Notes: a model not told the origin generated them from the sequence alone. A stretch of 64,000 nt of DNA from Strigamia acuminata (GCA_949358305.1 OX442315.1:33196427-33260426), one strand, 5' to 3'. Positions 48,878 through 61,262 are shown, counted from the first letter of the stretch. A program made the numbers and translations.

Positions 48878-51800
48878 ATATACAATCATCAATTAATTTG
48901 AGCTTCTTTTTTAAAAAAAAATCACTTTCCCAACATCTGGCAAGCTCAAATTGTTAAACAAACGTAAAACAAACAGTTTAATAAACTTACAATTTGAATG
49001 AACCTAATTTTTCTCTAGCTTGGTGTCAATCCCTTTAATGCTGTAGCAATTTTGGCTTCAAATTCTCCTGAATGGCTGTTCAGTTATTTAGCAGCTGCAT
49101 TCTGTGGGTATGTTCGAAAAAACACAATAAAATTTAAATGTCTCTGTCGTTTGTCACAGTAATTGAACTAATAATTGCTTTATTTCTAAAGAGGGTGTGC
49201 TGCAGGAATATACACAACGAATTCCCCTGCTGCTTGTTTTCACGTGCTCGAAAACAGCTCGGCTATCATTGCGATTGTCGACAACGATTCCCAATTAGAA
49301 AAAATTCTCAGTGTTCGAGACAAATTACCTCACCTAAAGGCGATCATCCAATATGAAGGCAATTCAGAACATCCCGACGTTATTTCGGTCTTTGTCTTTG
49401 TCTTTAAGTAAAATGTTTTGCTAAGTGTTTTTATTTATTTACCCAGTGGCAAGACCTGCTTCTAATTGGCCAGTCCTTGCCCGATGAAATTTTAGCCAAA
49501 AGAATGAAAGGAATTGCAATCAACCAGTGCTGCAGTCTCATATACACGGTAATGTATAAAATAATGGCAATACATGATGCCAGGAAAAAATAAAACAAAA
49601 TAAATAAAATAATGTTCAGTCTTTTTCTCATCCTTTACTAGTCTGGAACCACTGGAAATCCCAAAGGAGCAATGATTAACCACGATGGGGTAAGATATAT
49701 TTCCTTCGTGTGTTTTCGTAATATTATTAACTCTTAAAAGCAACGTGCAGATAATTGTAGCAAGTAAAACTATCGTTCATGAATTCACCCACCTCCCCAA
49801 ATATTCAAAAACAGTTTCTTACTTGCCTCTCAGCCATGTAGTAGCAGTGGTATGAAATGAACCATTGAATAATTTTCTTCGCTAGTACTTTATTCCTTTT
49901 TATTTAGATTGTTGATTTATATCTACCGATTCTGACTGAATCCACGGTGCATTTTGCTCACCCTGATGCATTAAAAGTACAACTAAAATACTAAAAAAAT
50001 AAAGTTTTGAACCTAACATTTTCCTCCCAACGCAGGGAAAGTTAATTGAAGACTTGATTCAAGCACAGCCAACGTATTTCATGTCAGTTCCACGAGTAAT
50101 GGAAAAAATAAAAGAAAAACTAGAAGCAGCAGAAGAATCTTTACCCACCTTAAAGAAGAAACTATTACAATGGGCCCGTAAACAAGCGTTTATGTACAAT
50201 CAACACATACCTCAGTAAAATATAAACATTTACAAATAATATTACCAAAATTGTAATAAATAATGTTAACATTTGCAGAGCAATTAGGAAACCTTTTCTC
50301 TATTCAACTGCCAGAACTTTGGTTTTGCAAAAGGTAAAACAAGCATTGGGGATGACAAATGTAAAGATATTCGCATGCGGAGGTGCACCGCTCTCAGTTG
50401 ATGTCATTAACTTTTTTTTAAGCTATGATATTATAATACAGGAAGGCTATGGACTCAGTGAATGCAGTGGTAAGTTAAATCTTAAACTTAATAATAATAA
50501 TATAACCAATAGAATGGGATATTTTTCTGAATTTTCAGGAGCTTTCTTAATGTCTATGCCTAAGCATAATCATCGCATGGGTAGTCTAGGACTCACCACT
50601 ACCGCTAAAGACTTCAAATGCAAAATTTTAAACCCAAACAGTGATGGTTCAGGCGAAGTAAAATTTCTAGTTTTAATTAGACTCAGTCCTGACCAGAGGC
50701 AGATTTATGTTTCGTCCCGTTCTCTTTTTGCAACCGTTTTTGGTGCCCTCTTTACACAAAAAATTAGAAAAATACATAACGGCTGCCGCTATCGTATGGA
50801 TTCGTTTAAGTCACATAAAATATATTAAAATTCATTGCATTATACTGACGAAATGCAATACAACGCAATACAATACACATACAGTATAATACAGTACAAT
50901 AGATGCAGGTGGGCTGCAGTAGCCCAGTATTGGATCTATGACCTTAAATACGATAAAAACAATATACCACACCAGATAAAAACAATATACGATCATGGAA
51001 ATCAAAAACTCGCTTTGTCTATACATAAATATAATTTATTGCATTATATCTGCAAAAGCGATTAAATTGTAATGTATTGTAATGGTAAATCTAATGCAAT
51101 ATCTCCAGCCCATACAATACAAATATTCAATGTTAACCAATAGGACTGTATAATATGATGAAACAACATCCCACACCAGCAGGGTTGGACTGGGAACAAA
51201 TTTATTACCGGAAAATCTGGGCAGGTCGGGCCACGGGGACACATTTATCGGGCCACAACAAACGGAAAAAAATCAGAGCGTCACGGGCCACTGGGAAGTT
51301 CCCGGTATCCCGCCGGGCCAGTCCAGCACTGCACACCAGACTACCATTAAACGAGCAATATCTTATGTTAATCGCCGAATATATTGAATAGGTTTTTACC
51401 AAACATGAAAACTATGAAAATCTCACGTGTGAATAAATAAGAAAAAAAATTAGTCCATTAATAATTTGTAAAACTTAATATTGTTAGATTCTCATGAATG
51501 GCCGAAATATATTCATGGGTTATTTGGGTTCAGAAGAATTGACTAAAGAAACTCTGGATGAAGAAAACTGGTTGCGTACGGGAGACATTGGATCAGTTGA
51601 CGACGATGGATTTCTTTTTCTTACTGGACGTGTTAAAGGTAATCTCAATTAAGTAATTCTCTTCTCAATTTTTCAAACTAATAGAAATGTTTTAGAGTTG
51701 ATAGTCACATCAGGTGGTGAAAACATTCCACCAGTTCTCATTGAAGAACAAATCAAAAAGATTCTCCCAGTACTTAGCAATTGCATGGTCGTTGGGGACA

Positions 51801-52790
51801 AGAGAAAGTACTTGACCATTCTTCTTACGCTAAGAGTAAATACACAATAGAGAGTTTGCGGGATGCATTTTTCCCTTACAGTTAAAGACTATACGGTATA
51901 AAAATAGTGTAAGGAAAAAATAATAAATTAAGTTTTTGCGGGCTGTATTTTTCCCTTATCACTACACTATGACCGTCAAATTCGTTTTTATCTAGGCAAT
52001 GGGTGTCCGGTGATCTCACATTCAAATTTAAAAGCAGATCCTACTTTGGCGAATCCTGACTCGAGTATCCGCTTGAAATACGACCTCGGAAAACGTCTCT
52101 TCGATCGTCAAAGTGCACAATCCGTCGTGATTCGAATACGTTCGTTTCTGCAACAAAATAATCGCCATTTGCAATGGGCGGAGCTAACAATATAGTGTTC
52201 TCAATTCTGATTGGCTGCGCTATATTTTATTTTAGTGTTGGAAACGATACACTAAAGGCTTTTTGCTAATAATATGGCACTAAAATAGTGTATCGTGGAG
52301 CAAAATAAGGGAAAAATGCATCCCGCAAACTCTCTAATATCAAATTTCCAAGTTTAAATTACTAAATCAATAAATTTAATCATTCTCTACAGACTGAAGT
52401 AAATCTAAACACAATGCAACCAACTGACGAATTAAACCCTATTGCAATTAAATGGTGCAAATCAGTTGGCAGTTCTGCTACGCGACTGTCAGAAATTTTG
52501 AAATCTTCTGATCCTAACGTAATGGCTGGAATTCAACAAGGTATCAAAAAATACAATGACGACTTCTCTATATCACGAGCACAGAAAATTCAAAAATGGA
52601 AAATCTTGCCTCATGATTTTTCCATTGACGATGGCACACTCGGTATTACCTATTTTGGAATGCTTACCAAATTAAGAATATTGAAATGAATTTATCTGTT
52701 TCAGGTCCATCTTCCAAACTGAAGCGCCCAATTGTAAGTCGTACATACTCTAGCATTATAGAATCAATGTACGCTTCCTTTCCTAACTGA
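46483..52790 (+). CDS. Long-chain acyl-CoA synthetase, ACSBG family, gene 2
   Basis: Fifteen exons, each exactly as long as in gene 1, 2043 bp, 680 residues: 46483-46558, 46841-47088, 49019-49107, 49192-49387, 49447-49548, 49642-49689, 49751-49849, 49908-49976, 50036-50214, 50279-50469, 50539-50657, 51488-51638, 51696-51835, 52393-52642, 52705-52790. All phases agree and there is no internal stop. Motifs: [90 protein letters not shown]. It ends ASFPN-stop. Intron 2 (1.9 kb) contains a BEL/Pao relic; intron 11 an hAT-like MITE; intron 13 a foldback MITE. It differs from gene 1 in scattered residues (for example DIGSVDDDG against DVGLIDKDG), so some functional divergence is possible. Same reaction as gene 1, inferred. 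Confidence 0.95.
47400..47690 (+). mobile_element. Possible 5' LTR/leader of a BEL/Pao relic
   Basis: Directly before the broken gag is TTGGTGCCGACACCTGGGAC at about 47659, which looks like a primer-binding site. It is preceded by sequence ending TTAACA that may be the LTR end. The left LTR boundary and any 3' LTR were not found, so the element is truncated. Confidence 0.5.
47720..48530 (+). pseudogene. BEL/Pao retrotransposon gag remnant
   Basis: From an ATG at 47720 the frame gives [18 protein letters not shown], typical of the BEL/Pao gag N-terminus. A frame change follows, then [19 protein letters not shown] (coiled coil) and LPMLQMAIY. After an inserted element at about 48210-48315, the next part reads [19 protein letters not shown], the conserved gag motif, and then [19 protein letters not shown]. 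An in-frame stop and the frame change show it is dead. Protease, reverse transcriptase and integrase are missing. It lies in intron 2 of ACSBG gene 2, sense orientation. Confidence 0.82.
48210..48315 (+). mobile_element. Small foldback MITE inside the BEL/Pao gag
   Basis: CTCTAGCGACGCCCGTTTTA and TAAAACGGGCGTCGCTAAAG form inverted ends around a short centre. It interrupts gag exactly between ATATAT (Ile-Tyr) and ATATAGCGG (Ser-Gly), leaving a short AT duplication. TTTAGCGACG-type ends link it to the elements at 53791-54030 and 62149-62352. Confidence 0.65.
48838..48874 (+). repeat. (TA)n microsatellite
   Basis: About 18 TA units in intron 2 of ACSBG gene 2. Confidence 0.95.
51180..51331 (+). 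mobile_element. hAT-like MITE with perfect 8-bp target duplication
   Basis: Starts CAGGGTTGGACTGG and ends CCAGTCCAGCACTG, flanked on both sides by CACACCAG (51172-51179, 51332-51339). 152 bp, GC-rich centre with CGGGCCA units. Intron 11 of ACSBG gene 2. Confidence 0.92.
51850..52334 (+). mobile_element. GTTTGCGG-family foldback MITE, copy 2
   Basis: Left end GAGAGTTTGCGGGATGCATT, right end AATGCATCCCGCAAACTCTC, with TA on both flanks (51848-51849, 52335-52336). 485 bp. A second internal copy of TTTTGCGGGCTGTATTTTTC lies near 51937, suggesting a rearranged or nested origin. No transposase. Intron 13 of ACSBG gene 2. Confidence 0.88.
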
Positions 52791-52849
52791 CCAATGGTTA
52801 TTCTGTAAACAATGTTCTGCTGAAAACTAAATTCAGCTCAAAATAGTTC

Positions 52850-52855
52850 AATAAA
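52850..52855 (+). terminator. Candidate poly(A) signal of ACSBG gene 2
   Basis: AATAAA 60 bases after the stop, in the context GTTCAATAAAATTTC. A further AATAAA follows within about 40 bases. Confidence 0.55.
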
Positions 52856-53790
52856 ATTTCTTTGCATATTTATTTATTTAAAAAATAAACAAGTAATTTA
52901 CTAATAATTTTGATGCGCAAACACGAGAAAATCATCAAAATTAGAAGTCATGAGTTGAGATCTGTTAGTGAAGATATTTCATTACAATTCAAGGGAAACA
53001 AGTAAACCAAAAAAACTACGTTTTTGAAAAAGGCTTTTATGCTGTATCCCTGCGAAATTTGAATCCATACTAAATATTTGCCAAATGACAAATCGTTTTT
53101 TAGCAAATAAAAAAAAATGTAGCTCAGATCAAAACGTTATCAGCACCATTTGAAAGAGTGGCAAATTCTGCACAGGAAACATATTTGTAATTTTTTAAAC
53201 CGTTTATTTTTGATATTTTTTGTTTTTATGATCAAATTCAAATTTCTTATGACCATGCGGTTGCCGGCTACGATCGTAAAAAAACGCACTTTTTTTTAAC
53301 CGAATCGAAAAAAGAAACATACAGGCTTGTGCAGAATGCAATTTCCAATCAAATAAGCGTGGTTTTAGGATTTTTAAATCCTTTTTTAATGCCGAAAACA
53401 TCAAAACTCGTATCTGGCCAACATTTTAGCATCCATTAAAAAACACGGGTTCCGCCAGGTGACGCTACGGTTTGCTTACAGTTTGCCATAAATCAGAATT
53501 TTATTTCGTATTTCCAGTCCACAGCGCTGAAAAATGAGTCTTTTTTTTCTTTCTTTTTTTTATAATGTGTAGAATGACCTGTTCTAGGGTGCTATGAAGC
53601 CCAAATTTAAAATTTTTTTTAACGCTGAATTGATTTTTGGGAAAAACACCCAAAATTACACAAACCGAAAGTTGAAACACACAAACATTCAAGTCAAGTT
53701 AAATAAAAGCCTTTAATAAAAGCCTTTAATAAAAGCCTTTAAAAAAGCATGGTCACTTCAGTTTGAAATTATAAGCATGGGATCTCCATC

Positions 53791-54030
53791 ATTTTAGCGA
53801 CGCTCATTTTAGCGAACATGTTATTTTAGCGACACAAAAACCTAGGTTTAATTCCTAAGAAGGGCTAACAAGGGGGGGCTGCGCCCCTCCTTGACCCCCC
53901 GCGAACCTAACCTTACTAGTCTTTTGATGAAAACAACTTTTTTATCGTGTCGCGTCGCTAAAACCTTGGTTTTTGTGTCGCTAAAATGACATGTTCGCTG
54001 AAATGGGACTTTTTCGCTAAAATGACGCTA
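53791..54030 (+). mobile_element. TTTTAGCGAC foldback MITE
   Basis: Left side CATTTTAGCGACGCTCATTT and TTTAGCGACACAAAAACCTA; right side TGGTTTTTGTGTCGCTAAAA and TTCGCTAAAATGACGC in inverse order. The centre has CCCCTCCTTGACCCCCCGCG. About 240 bp. Related to 62149-62352 and to the small element in the gag relic. Confidence 0.78.
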
Positions 54031-54954
54031 ACCAGTTTAGGATGACAGAAGTGACTAATGTAGTGTATTACCCCTTTCGTAAACACCTTTGACCTTTGAC
54101 TTAGTAACAAGCTGGCACTCTTACATGTAACATGTTATTAGGCATAAGTAAAACACCACGAGTTTCAGTATTGACTCTTTATTGTGCGACTACACAACAA
54201 GTAACACTAAATAAAGACCAATTATAACCTGAGTCTGATTTAATCATTGGCAAAGTGGCAAAGTGCAATGATGGATTAGATGTGATAGACCAAACCTTGG
54301 CCACCTGATCGCCTGACATAAGCTTACTAGACTTTTTCGGTAGTTTATGCCCCAATACAAGATTTTTCAGACATTGTGACCTCTCATAACTGGTACAATT
54401 AATTGTGTAACACTACAATGTTTCATGATACCCGGTAAAAATTAAAATACCAATTTGATATTTTAAAAGCAGCCTAATGCAGTTCATGTTGAAATTCATA
54501 CACTGGCATGATATCTTTTTAAATGTTTAGCAAATTAAAAACCTGCAAATAAACTAATCCATATTTAGATCCAACTAGCACTGAAGTTGATTGAGATGTC
54601 TAATACAAAATGAAAATAAATATATTATTGGCAATGTGCAAACTTGACAGGTGATTGAAACGTTTATCCTTTGTTGGTGATGCATACCGTTGCAAAAGAA
54701 TACTCATTCCACTTCCTCTTACTGGCGTTCAAAACACTACAGTGACGAACATATGACCCAGAACCACCTACACACATTGATACACAATGATCTAAAAAAA
54801 AACAACAACTAGTGTCTCTATTTGATGCTGCTATGCCACCCACACACATAGCGGATAGATAAGCTTAAAAACAAATACTTGTTTCGTTTGGACACAAAGC
54901 CAAATGTATGCACAGCAAAACGTATGCTGAAAACTTAATTATAGGAATCCTAAA

Positions 54955-55105
54955 TTATCTTTTCATCGTCTGTATTGCACAACTGTTGAACAGATTGTTT
55001 AAAGCACAAACAGCAAATTAAAACCCAGATTTTCATTCCGTATTGCGCTTTCAACGGATAGATCTCGAGCAAGCAAAATAAAAATTTCTTCATAAAGCCA
55101 AGAAA
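54955..55105 (+). promoter_or_regulatory. Conserved block before ACSBG gene 3 ATG
   Basis: Very like the block before gene 2: GAACAGATTGTTTAAAGCAC, then GCGCTTTCAACGGATAGAT, then TTCATAAAGCCAAGAAAATG. Likely core promoter and 5'UTR. Confidence 0.55.
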
Positions 55106-58100
55106 ATGGTTAGCAAACATTTTGTTGAAAATCTAATTGCAGCACCATTCGTTGACACCTTTACTCCACAGCACCAATTAGGTAATTCTATTCCTAAAAC
55201 GAAATTAGCCAAACTAATACTAAACTTGGCCATGATTATATCATTTTTGCACCTTGCACTGATATTTTCTCCTAAATTCTGCAAATGACATTCAAGACAG
55301 AAAAAAATGAAATTTGATGAAATTCTAAATAGTAGATAATTATTCTCATGAAGCAATTAAATTATTTGTAATTTTAGGTCCTGATTATATTATACCAACT
55401 GATGAAGATAGAACTTGGAAGGCCAATGGCGCAGTTCGTATTAGCCTAACTCACAATCCTAAATACAAACCCGAATCAGTGATTTCAATTTTTCGAACGG
55501 CGGTTGAAAATAGTCCTAACAGAACTGCATTAACCATCAAAAGAAATGGGGTGTTATACGCTTGGAGTTTTACAGACTATTGGCACAGTGTAAAGGACGT
55601 TGCAAAAGGGTTTATAAAAGTAAGCTCACTTTATAAAAGCACATTTTATAAAAATAAGCACAAGTTAAGAAAGCATAGGTTTCTATGCACCAGAACAAAC
55701 ACACCTCCATAAAATATATTTTAAAATACATTAAAAAGTATATTTTTGCAAAATTAAGAGAACAGAATGTATTCCGAAATATATTTTAAAATATTTTTCA
55801 AAATGTACTATTTGAAATGTATTGTCTTCCATGTTCATACATGTGATTACAAAGAAAACAAATAATTATAAAAAACCAAAGTTTTTGAGTAAACCTAAAA
55901 GTGGAGGTTGCGTCTTAAGCTAGGTTTACACTTGTGGTTAGGTTAGGTTAGCGCATTATAATATCTACACCAAACATAAAGGTTGCTAAAAGATTGTCCT
56001 AGCAACTTCCCCAGATAATAAACGAGAAATACAGTCAAATAACCGTCCAGTGAATTCCTCAATCGGGCTGAGTTCGTATGAAAGTCTGGTTCCATGGAAA
56101 TAATTTCGATGACCTTGAAAGATTGTTTTGTTATTATATCAAGAACCATTGACTGCGAGATTGTAAAGCACACTTTCACACAATGAATTTAATAAATGTT
56201 TTGCACTCGGTGTTTATCTAGCTTGGCGCCAATCCGTTTAATGCCGTGGCAATATTGGCTTCAAATTCTCCTGAATGGCTAATCAGTTATTTAGCATCTA
56301 TATTCTGTGGGTATGTACGAAAAAAAAATTAAATTTCTTTGTCATTTGTTACAGTAATTGAACTGATAATTTCTTGATTTTTGAAGTGGGTTTGCTGCAG
56401 GAATCTACACGACGAATTCAGCTGCTGCTTGTTTTCACGTGATCGAAAACAGCTCGGCTAACATTGTGATAGTCGACAACGATTCCCAATTGGATAAAAT
56501 TCTAAGCTTTCGAGACAAATTACCTCACCTAAAAGCCATCATCCAATATGATGGCAACTCGGAACATCCCGATGTCATTTCGGTATTTGAATCGAATTAT
56601 TATACAGAAACACATGAATTATTAAAATTTAAAGTTTTACTAAGTCTTTATTTATTTACCCAGTGGAAAGACCTACTTCTAATTGGACAGTCCTTGCCCG
56701 ATGAAATCTTAGAAAAAAGAGTAAAAGGAATTGCAGTTAACCAGTGCTGCAATCTCATATACACGGTAATGTATAAAATAATGCTAACATCTGCTGCCAC
56801 GAAAGAACATCTTAGCATTCTAACATCCTAATCAATTATAAATGAGATAATCGAACCTTTGTGTATGAGAAAACTCCCTCATATCATAAGCAGAAAATGT
56901 AAACAACAATAACTTTTTCAATCAATAGACTAAAAAGATTCAACAAGTACTACAAAATCTAAAATTCAGGAATGACTAGTGCAATCAAACTTGGCGAATT
57001 AAGACAAAAATTGATTAAAATCGCAAATATCTCGAGAATGAAAGCTCGAATCGTCAAAAACTGAACACCAAACGAAAGAGTGGAAAAAATGCACCAGAAA
57101 CGTTAATTAAATAACACTGCCCACAACTAATGATTGATTTACATCCTGTATTTTCGGGCTGGTTTTATTTGGGCCACCTGGTACCTTAAAAACCTTTAAT
57201 TAAAAAATGTTTATTAATTAAACAAATTAATTTAAACCCCACTGTAATGGTTGATTGTTTCTCACATAACTAGATTTTGTACAGTAAAAAATAAAGGTTT
57301 GCCCGATATAATGGTTTGCAATTACGGTCTTTGGACCAAGGTTAAATGCCCGATGTTCGGTATAGAGCGTGGTGCAGGCTTAGAAGAGATTTTTAGCATT
57401 TTGAAACTTGAAAAAAATTTGGTCCCAGAGTTTTCCCAGTCTAAAAACGGTAGCGGGTCCTCAGTATGACCCTGTCTAGAAGAAATTCATTGTCTTCTGA
57501 TCTCGTTTATTCTTTCTTTCTTCCTTTTATAGTCCGGCACTACTGGCAATCCCAAAGGAGCAATGATTTCCCACGATGGCGTAAGTTATTTTAAATGTGT
57601 GTTTTCGTAAAACTTTTAACAGCAATCTGCAGATAATTGTTACGAGTAAAACTGTAATTCATGAATTCACCCACCTCACCAAATATTCAAAAACAGTTTC
57701 TTACTTGCCTCTCAGCCATGTAGTAGCAGTGGTATGAAATGAACCATTGAATAATTTTCTTCGCTAGTACTTCATTCCTTTTTATTTAGATTGTTGATTT
57801 ATATCTACCGATTCTGACTGAATCCACGGTGCATTTTGCTCACCCTGATGCATTAAAAGTACAACTAAAGTACTAAAAAAATAAAGTTTTGAACCTAACA
57901 TTTTCCTCCCAACGCAGGGAAAGTTAATTGAAGACTTGATTCTAGCACAGCCAACGTACTTCATGGCAGTTCCACGAGTATTTGAAAAAATAAAAGAAAA
58001 ACTAGAAGCAGCAGAAGAATCTTTACCCACCATAAAGAAGAAACTAATACAATGGGCCCGTAAACAAGCGTTTATGTACAATCAACACATACCTCAGTAA

Positions 58101-60146
58101 AATATATACATTTACAAATAATATTACCAAAATTGTAATTAATAATGTTAACATTTGCAGAGCAATTAGGAAACCTATTCTCTATTCAACTGCCAGAACT
58201 TTGGTTTTGAAAAAGGTGAAGCAAGCACTGGGACTAGCAGAAGTAAAGATATTCGGATGCGGAGGTGCACCGGTATCAGTTGATGTTATTAACTTTTTTT
58301 TAAGCTACGATATTATCATAGTAGAAGGTTATGGACTCAGCGAATGCAGTGGTAAGAGAAATTGTAAACTGAAAAAATAATACTCCGTATGAAATATTTT
58401 TCTGAATTTTCAGGAGTTCATTTAATGTCAATGCCTAAACTCAATCACCGCGTGGGTAGTGTAGGAATCACCACTACCGCAAAGGACTTCAAATTCAAAA
58501 TTTTAAACCCAAACAGTGATGGTTCAGGCGAAGTAAAAGTTATAATGTATTGAGACACAGTCTTGTCCAGAAGCAGATTTATGGTTGGTGGGGCCATTCT
58601 CGCAACCCTTTTTGGTGCTTTTTTTTTTGCTAAGTTATAACGCAAAATATAAATTATATAAAAAGGCAATAAATGTTGTTAATATATACGACTAATATAC
58701 AATGTTAATATATAAGAAATTAGACAAGACTATAGTTAACAACATTTATTGCCTTAACTGTAATATAATTGGAAAATTCAAAATTGGGGGCTCCCGGTGT
58801 CACACGGGTCCTGCGAGAACAGCGAGTAACTATACGTAAATCGGCTTCTGATCGGGCCTTGTCATTATTCGATTAAGTCAAACAAAATATTGGATGTATA
58901 AGATTGCGTTCTATTACTAGCCCAATTGCAACACAAACATATTGCATGTTACCCAATACGATGAAAACAAACATATGCACAATGCTAAAGCAAATGTTAT
59001 CATACTAGCATTCATTTAAGCCTATTTCTGGAAAACTTGCCTGTTTTTTAAACAACCAGATTTTAACTATGTTTGGTGAAGTAACATTAGTTAACTATAA
59101 CAATTTTATAAATTTCAAAACAGAATTTTATTACTTACTGTTGTGAACTAGGGTCTGGGGATACCGAATACCGAATATTTATCGGATATAAAAATCACCA
59201 AATATCGAATAACCAAATTTCAAAATGTCAAATTGCCAAATATTTCCAGATTGTAAAAATCAAAATTCAAATACCAGTATATTTCTAAACAAAGCAAAAA
59301 AAATAAATTATTAATTTTTACTATTTTATAATTGTAGATTCTCATGAATGGTCGAAATATATTCATGGGTTATTTGGGCTCGGAAGAAATGACCAAAGAA
59401 GTTCTGCATGAAGAAGACAAGTGGTTGCATACGGGAGACCTTGGGTTAATTGATAAAGATGGATTTCTTTTTATCACTGGACGTATTAAAGGTATCTCAA
59501 TTTTACAAATCTCTTGAAAATTTTTCAAGCTAAGACAAATATTTTAGAATTGGTAGTCACATCAGGTGGTGAAAACATCCCACCTGTTCTCATTGAAGAC
59601 CAAATCAAAAAAATCCTTCCGGTACTTAACAATTGCATGCTCATTGGAGACCAGAGAAAGTACTTGACCATTCTTCTTACGCTAAGAGTAAATTTACAAA
59701 AATCAAATTTTCAAATTTAAATTACCAAATCAATTAATTTAATCATTTTCTATATAGACTGAAGTAAATCTAGACACAATGGAACCAACTGATGATTTAA
59801 ACCCCATTGCAATTAAATGGTGCCAATCAGTTGGCAGCTCAGCTAAACGACTGTCAGAAATTTTGCAATCTTCTGATTCCAACGTAATGAGTGCAATTCA
59901 ACAGGGCATCAACAAATACAATGACGAATTTGCTGTATCACGAGCACAGAAAATTCAAAAATGGAAAATCCTGCCTCAAGATTTCTCCATTCACGATGGC
60001 ACACTTGGTATAACATGATTTTTAATGTTTACCAAATTGAAGAGCTTAAAATAAATTAATCTACTTTAGGTCCAACTTCCAAACTGAAGCGCCCATTTGT
60101 AATACGGAAATATTCTCGCATTATAGAATCAATGTATGCTTCCTAA
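55106..60146 (+). CDS. Long-chain acyl-CoA synthetase, ACSBG family, gene 3
   Basis: Fifteen exons, 2031 bp, 676 residues: 55106-55181, 55378-55619, 56222-56310, 56387-56582, 56664-56765, 57533-57580, 57633-57731, 57790-57858, 57918-58096, 58161-58351, 58414-58532, 59338-59491, 59548-59687, 59758-60007, 60070-60146. Exon 2 is two codons shorter than in genes 1 and 2 (LTHNPKYKP), exon 12 one codon longer ([11 protein letters not shown]), and the end is SMYAS-stop. Motifs: [90 protein letters not shown]. No frameshift or stop was seen. Exons 7-9 with their introns are almost identical to gene 2, pointing to recent gene conversion. The expected role is the same as for genes 1 and 2. Confidence 0.95.
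58661..58754 (+). repeat. Hairpin in intron 11 of ACSBG gene 3
   Basis: AAGGCAATAAATGTTGTTAA is followed about 50 bases later by its complement TTAACAACATTTATTGCCTT. The loop is AT-rich. It may be the end pair of a tiny foldback element or a structured intron RNA. Confidence 0.7.
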
Positions 60147-60243
60147 CTGACCAATGGTTATTCTATAATGAAACTTTTGCTGAAAACACAATTCACCTCC
60201 AGATTGTTCAATGGAATTTCTTTGCACACCTATTTATTTGAAA

Positions 60244-60249
60244 AATAAA
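60244..60249 (+). terminator. Candidate poly(A) signal of ACSBG gene 3
   Basis: AATAAA about 97 bases after the stop. The position of gene 2's AATAAA is AATGGA here, so this copy may use the next signal. Confidence 0.4.
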
Positions 60250-60578
60250 CAAATAATTTATTCCTATACACGTAAACGCGTGGAAACCTTAAAAATTAGA
60301 AATGACGAGCCACGAATTGAGATCGATGGTAAAAGATATTTCATTCAACGAATATTCAAGGGATCAAAAGTATTGCTATTTATCTTAGAAATTGTAACTA
60401 ACTGAGCATTAAAGATGACTGAAATGACTAACACTAGTGTAAATGAAAACCAATTAAGTAGAACCTGAGTTTGATTTAATCACTGGCAAAGTAGATATTT
60501 GACTTGTGCAAACTTGGCCAACAGTACTGGCTCACTTAGCTGAAACGTTTACAGCAGTTTACACTGTACTTTGTTAGT

Positions 60579-61262
60579 AGGCGCATTCGAAAAGTCATTA
60601 AAACGAGTGTAAACGTGTTTACACTCGTTTTCACACGACATTTACACGAATTAATTCGTGTAAATGTCGTGTAAACTGGTTAAACGGAAACGGCCTGTAC
60701 GCCACGTTTCCGTTTAAAATCTCCGTGCAACGAGTTTTCTCGTTGAAATCGGGTCTTGCTGGCAGCCATCTTGGATTTTCGTTAGATCGGTTGGAACGAT
60801 GTCGATCGCAAGAACAATTTTTTAGCAGGTATTAGCCGCATTCTTGCGATCGAATGCGGCCGATGTTCGACCGCATTTGTACGATCGAATACGGCCGACG
60901 TTCGACCGACGTTCGGCCGCGTTTGTGCGATCTAATGCGGCCGAACACCGGCCGCATTTGTGCGATTGAGGCGGATGTTCAGCCGATTCCCGTTCGGAAA
61001 TAAATATTAATAATACAAATAATTAAAATAAATTTACATTTTATAATCATGTTTTTATAATCTCCTGTTTTTTTTTAGAGTAAACAACAACGATAATGAC
61101 TATGGTTATTATTTGGACTAATTTAATATTTACACTTGAATTTACACTACTGAATTTTACACAGAAATTTATTTTGAAACTCGAAAATTGGGTCGTTTAA
61201 CTTGAAATTTACACTACCAGTTGCACTGGTCGTTTAGTGCAAATTACTTTTCGAATGCGCCT
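60579..61262 (-). mobile_element. AGGCGC-family MITE, copy 3
   Basis: Reverse orientation relative to copies 1 and 2, 684 bp, same AGGCGCATTCGAAAA ends, with AGT duplicated on both sides (60576-60578, 61263-61265). The GC-rich GCGGCCGA block is shorter by some repeat units, explaining the size difference. More diverged than copies 1 and 2 are from each other. Confidence 0.9.

Larger units (their letters stand above)
52791..54954. other. Intergenic region between ACSBG genes 2 and 3
   Basis: Starts with the gene 2 3'UTR (AATAAA at 52850). It contains a TTTTAGCGAC foldback element (53791-54030), a triple direct repeat of AAATAAAAGCCTTT near 53700-53740, and an upstream segment shared with the other intergenic regions (about 54700-54870). 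No coding exon was recognised. Confidence 0.65.

Noticed and set aside
55935-55955. GGTTAGGTTAGGTTAG resembling arthropod telomere repeat TTAGG
   Set aside because: Only three units, inside an intron of ACSBG gene 3; too short to call an interstitial telomere.
57251-57469. 72-codon frame in intron 5 of ACSBG gene 3
   Set aside because: Part of it aligns with the matching intron of gene 1 (GGTCCCAGAGTTT), where it is not open, so it is intron sequence.
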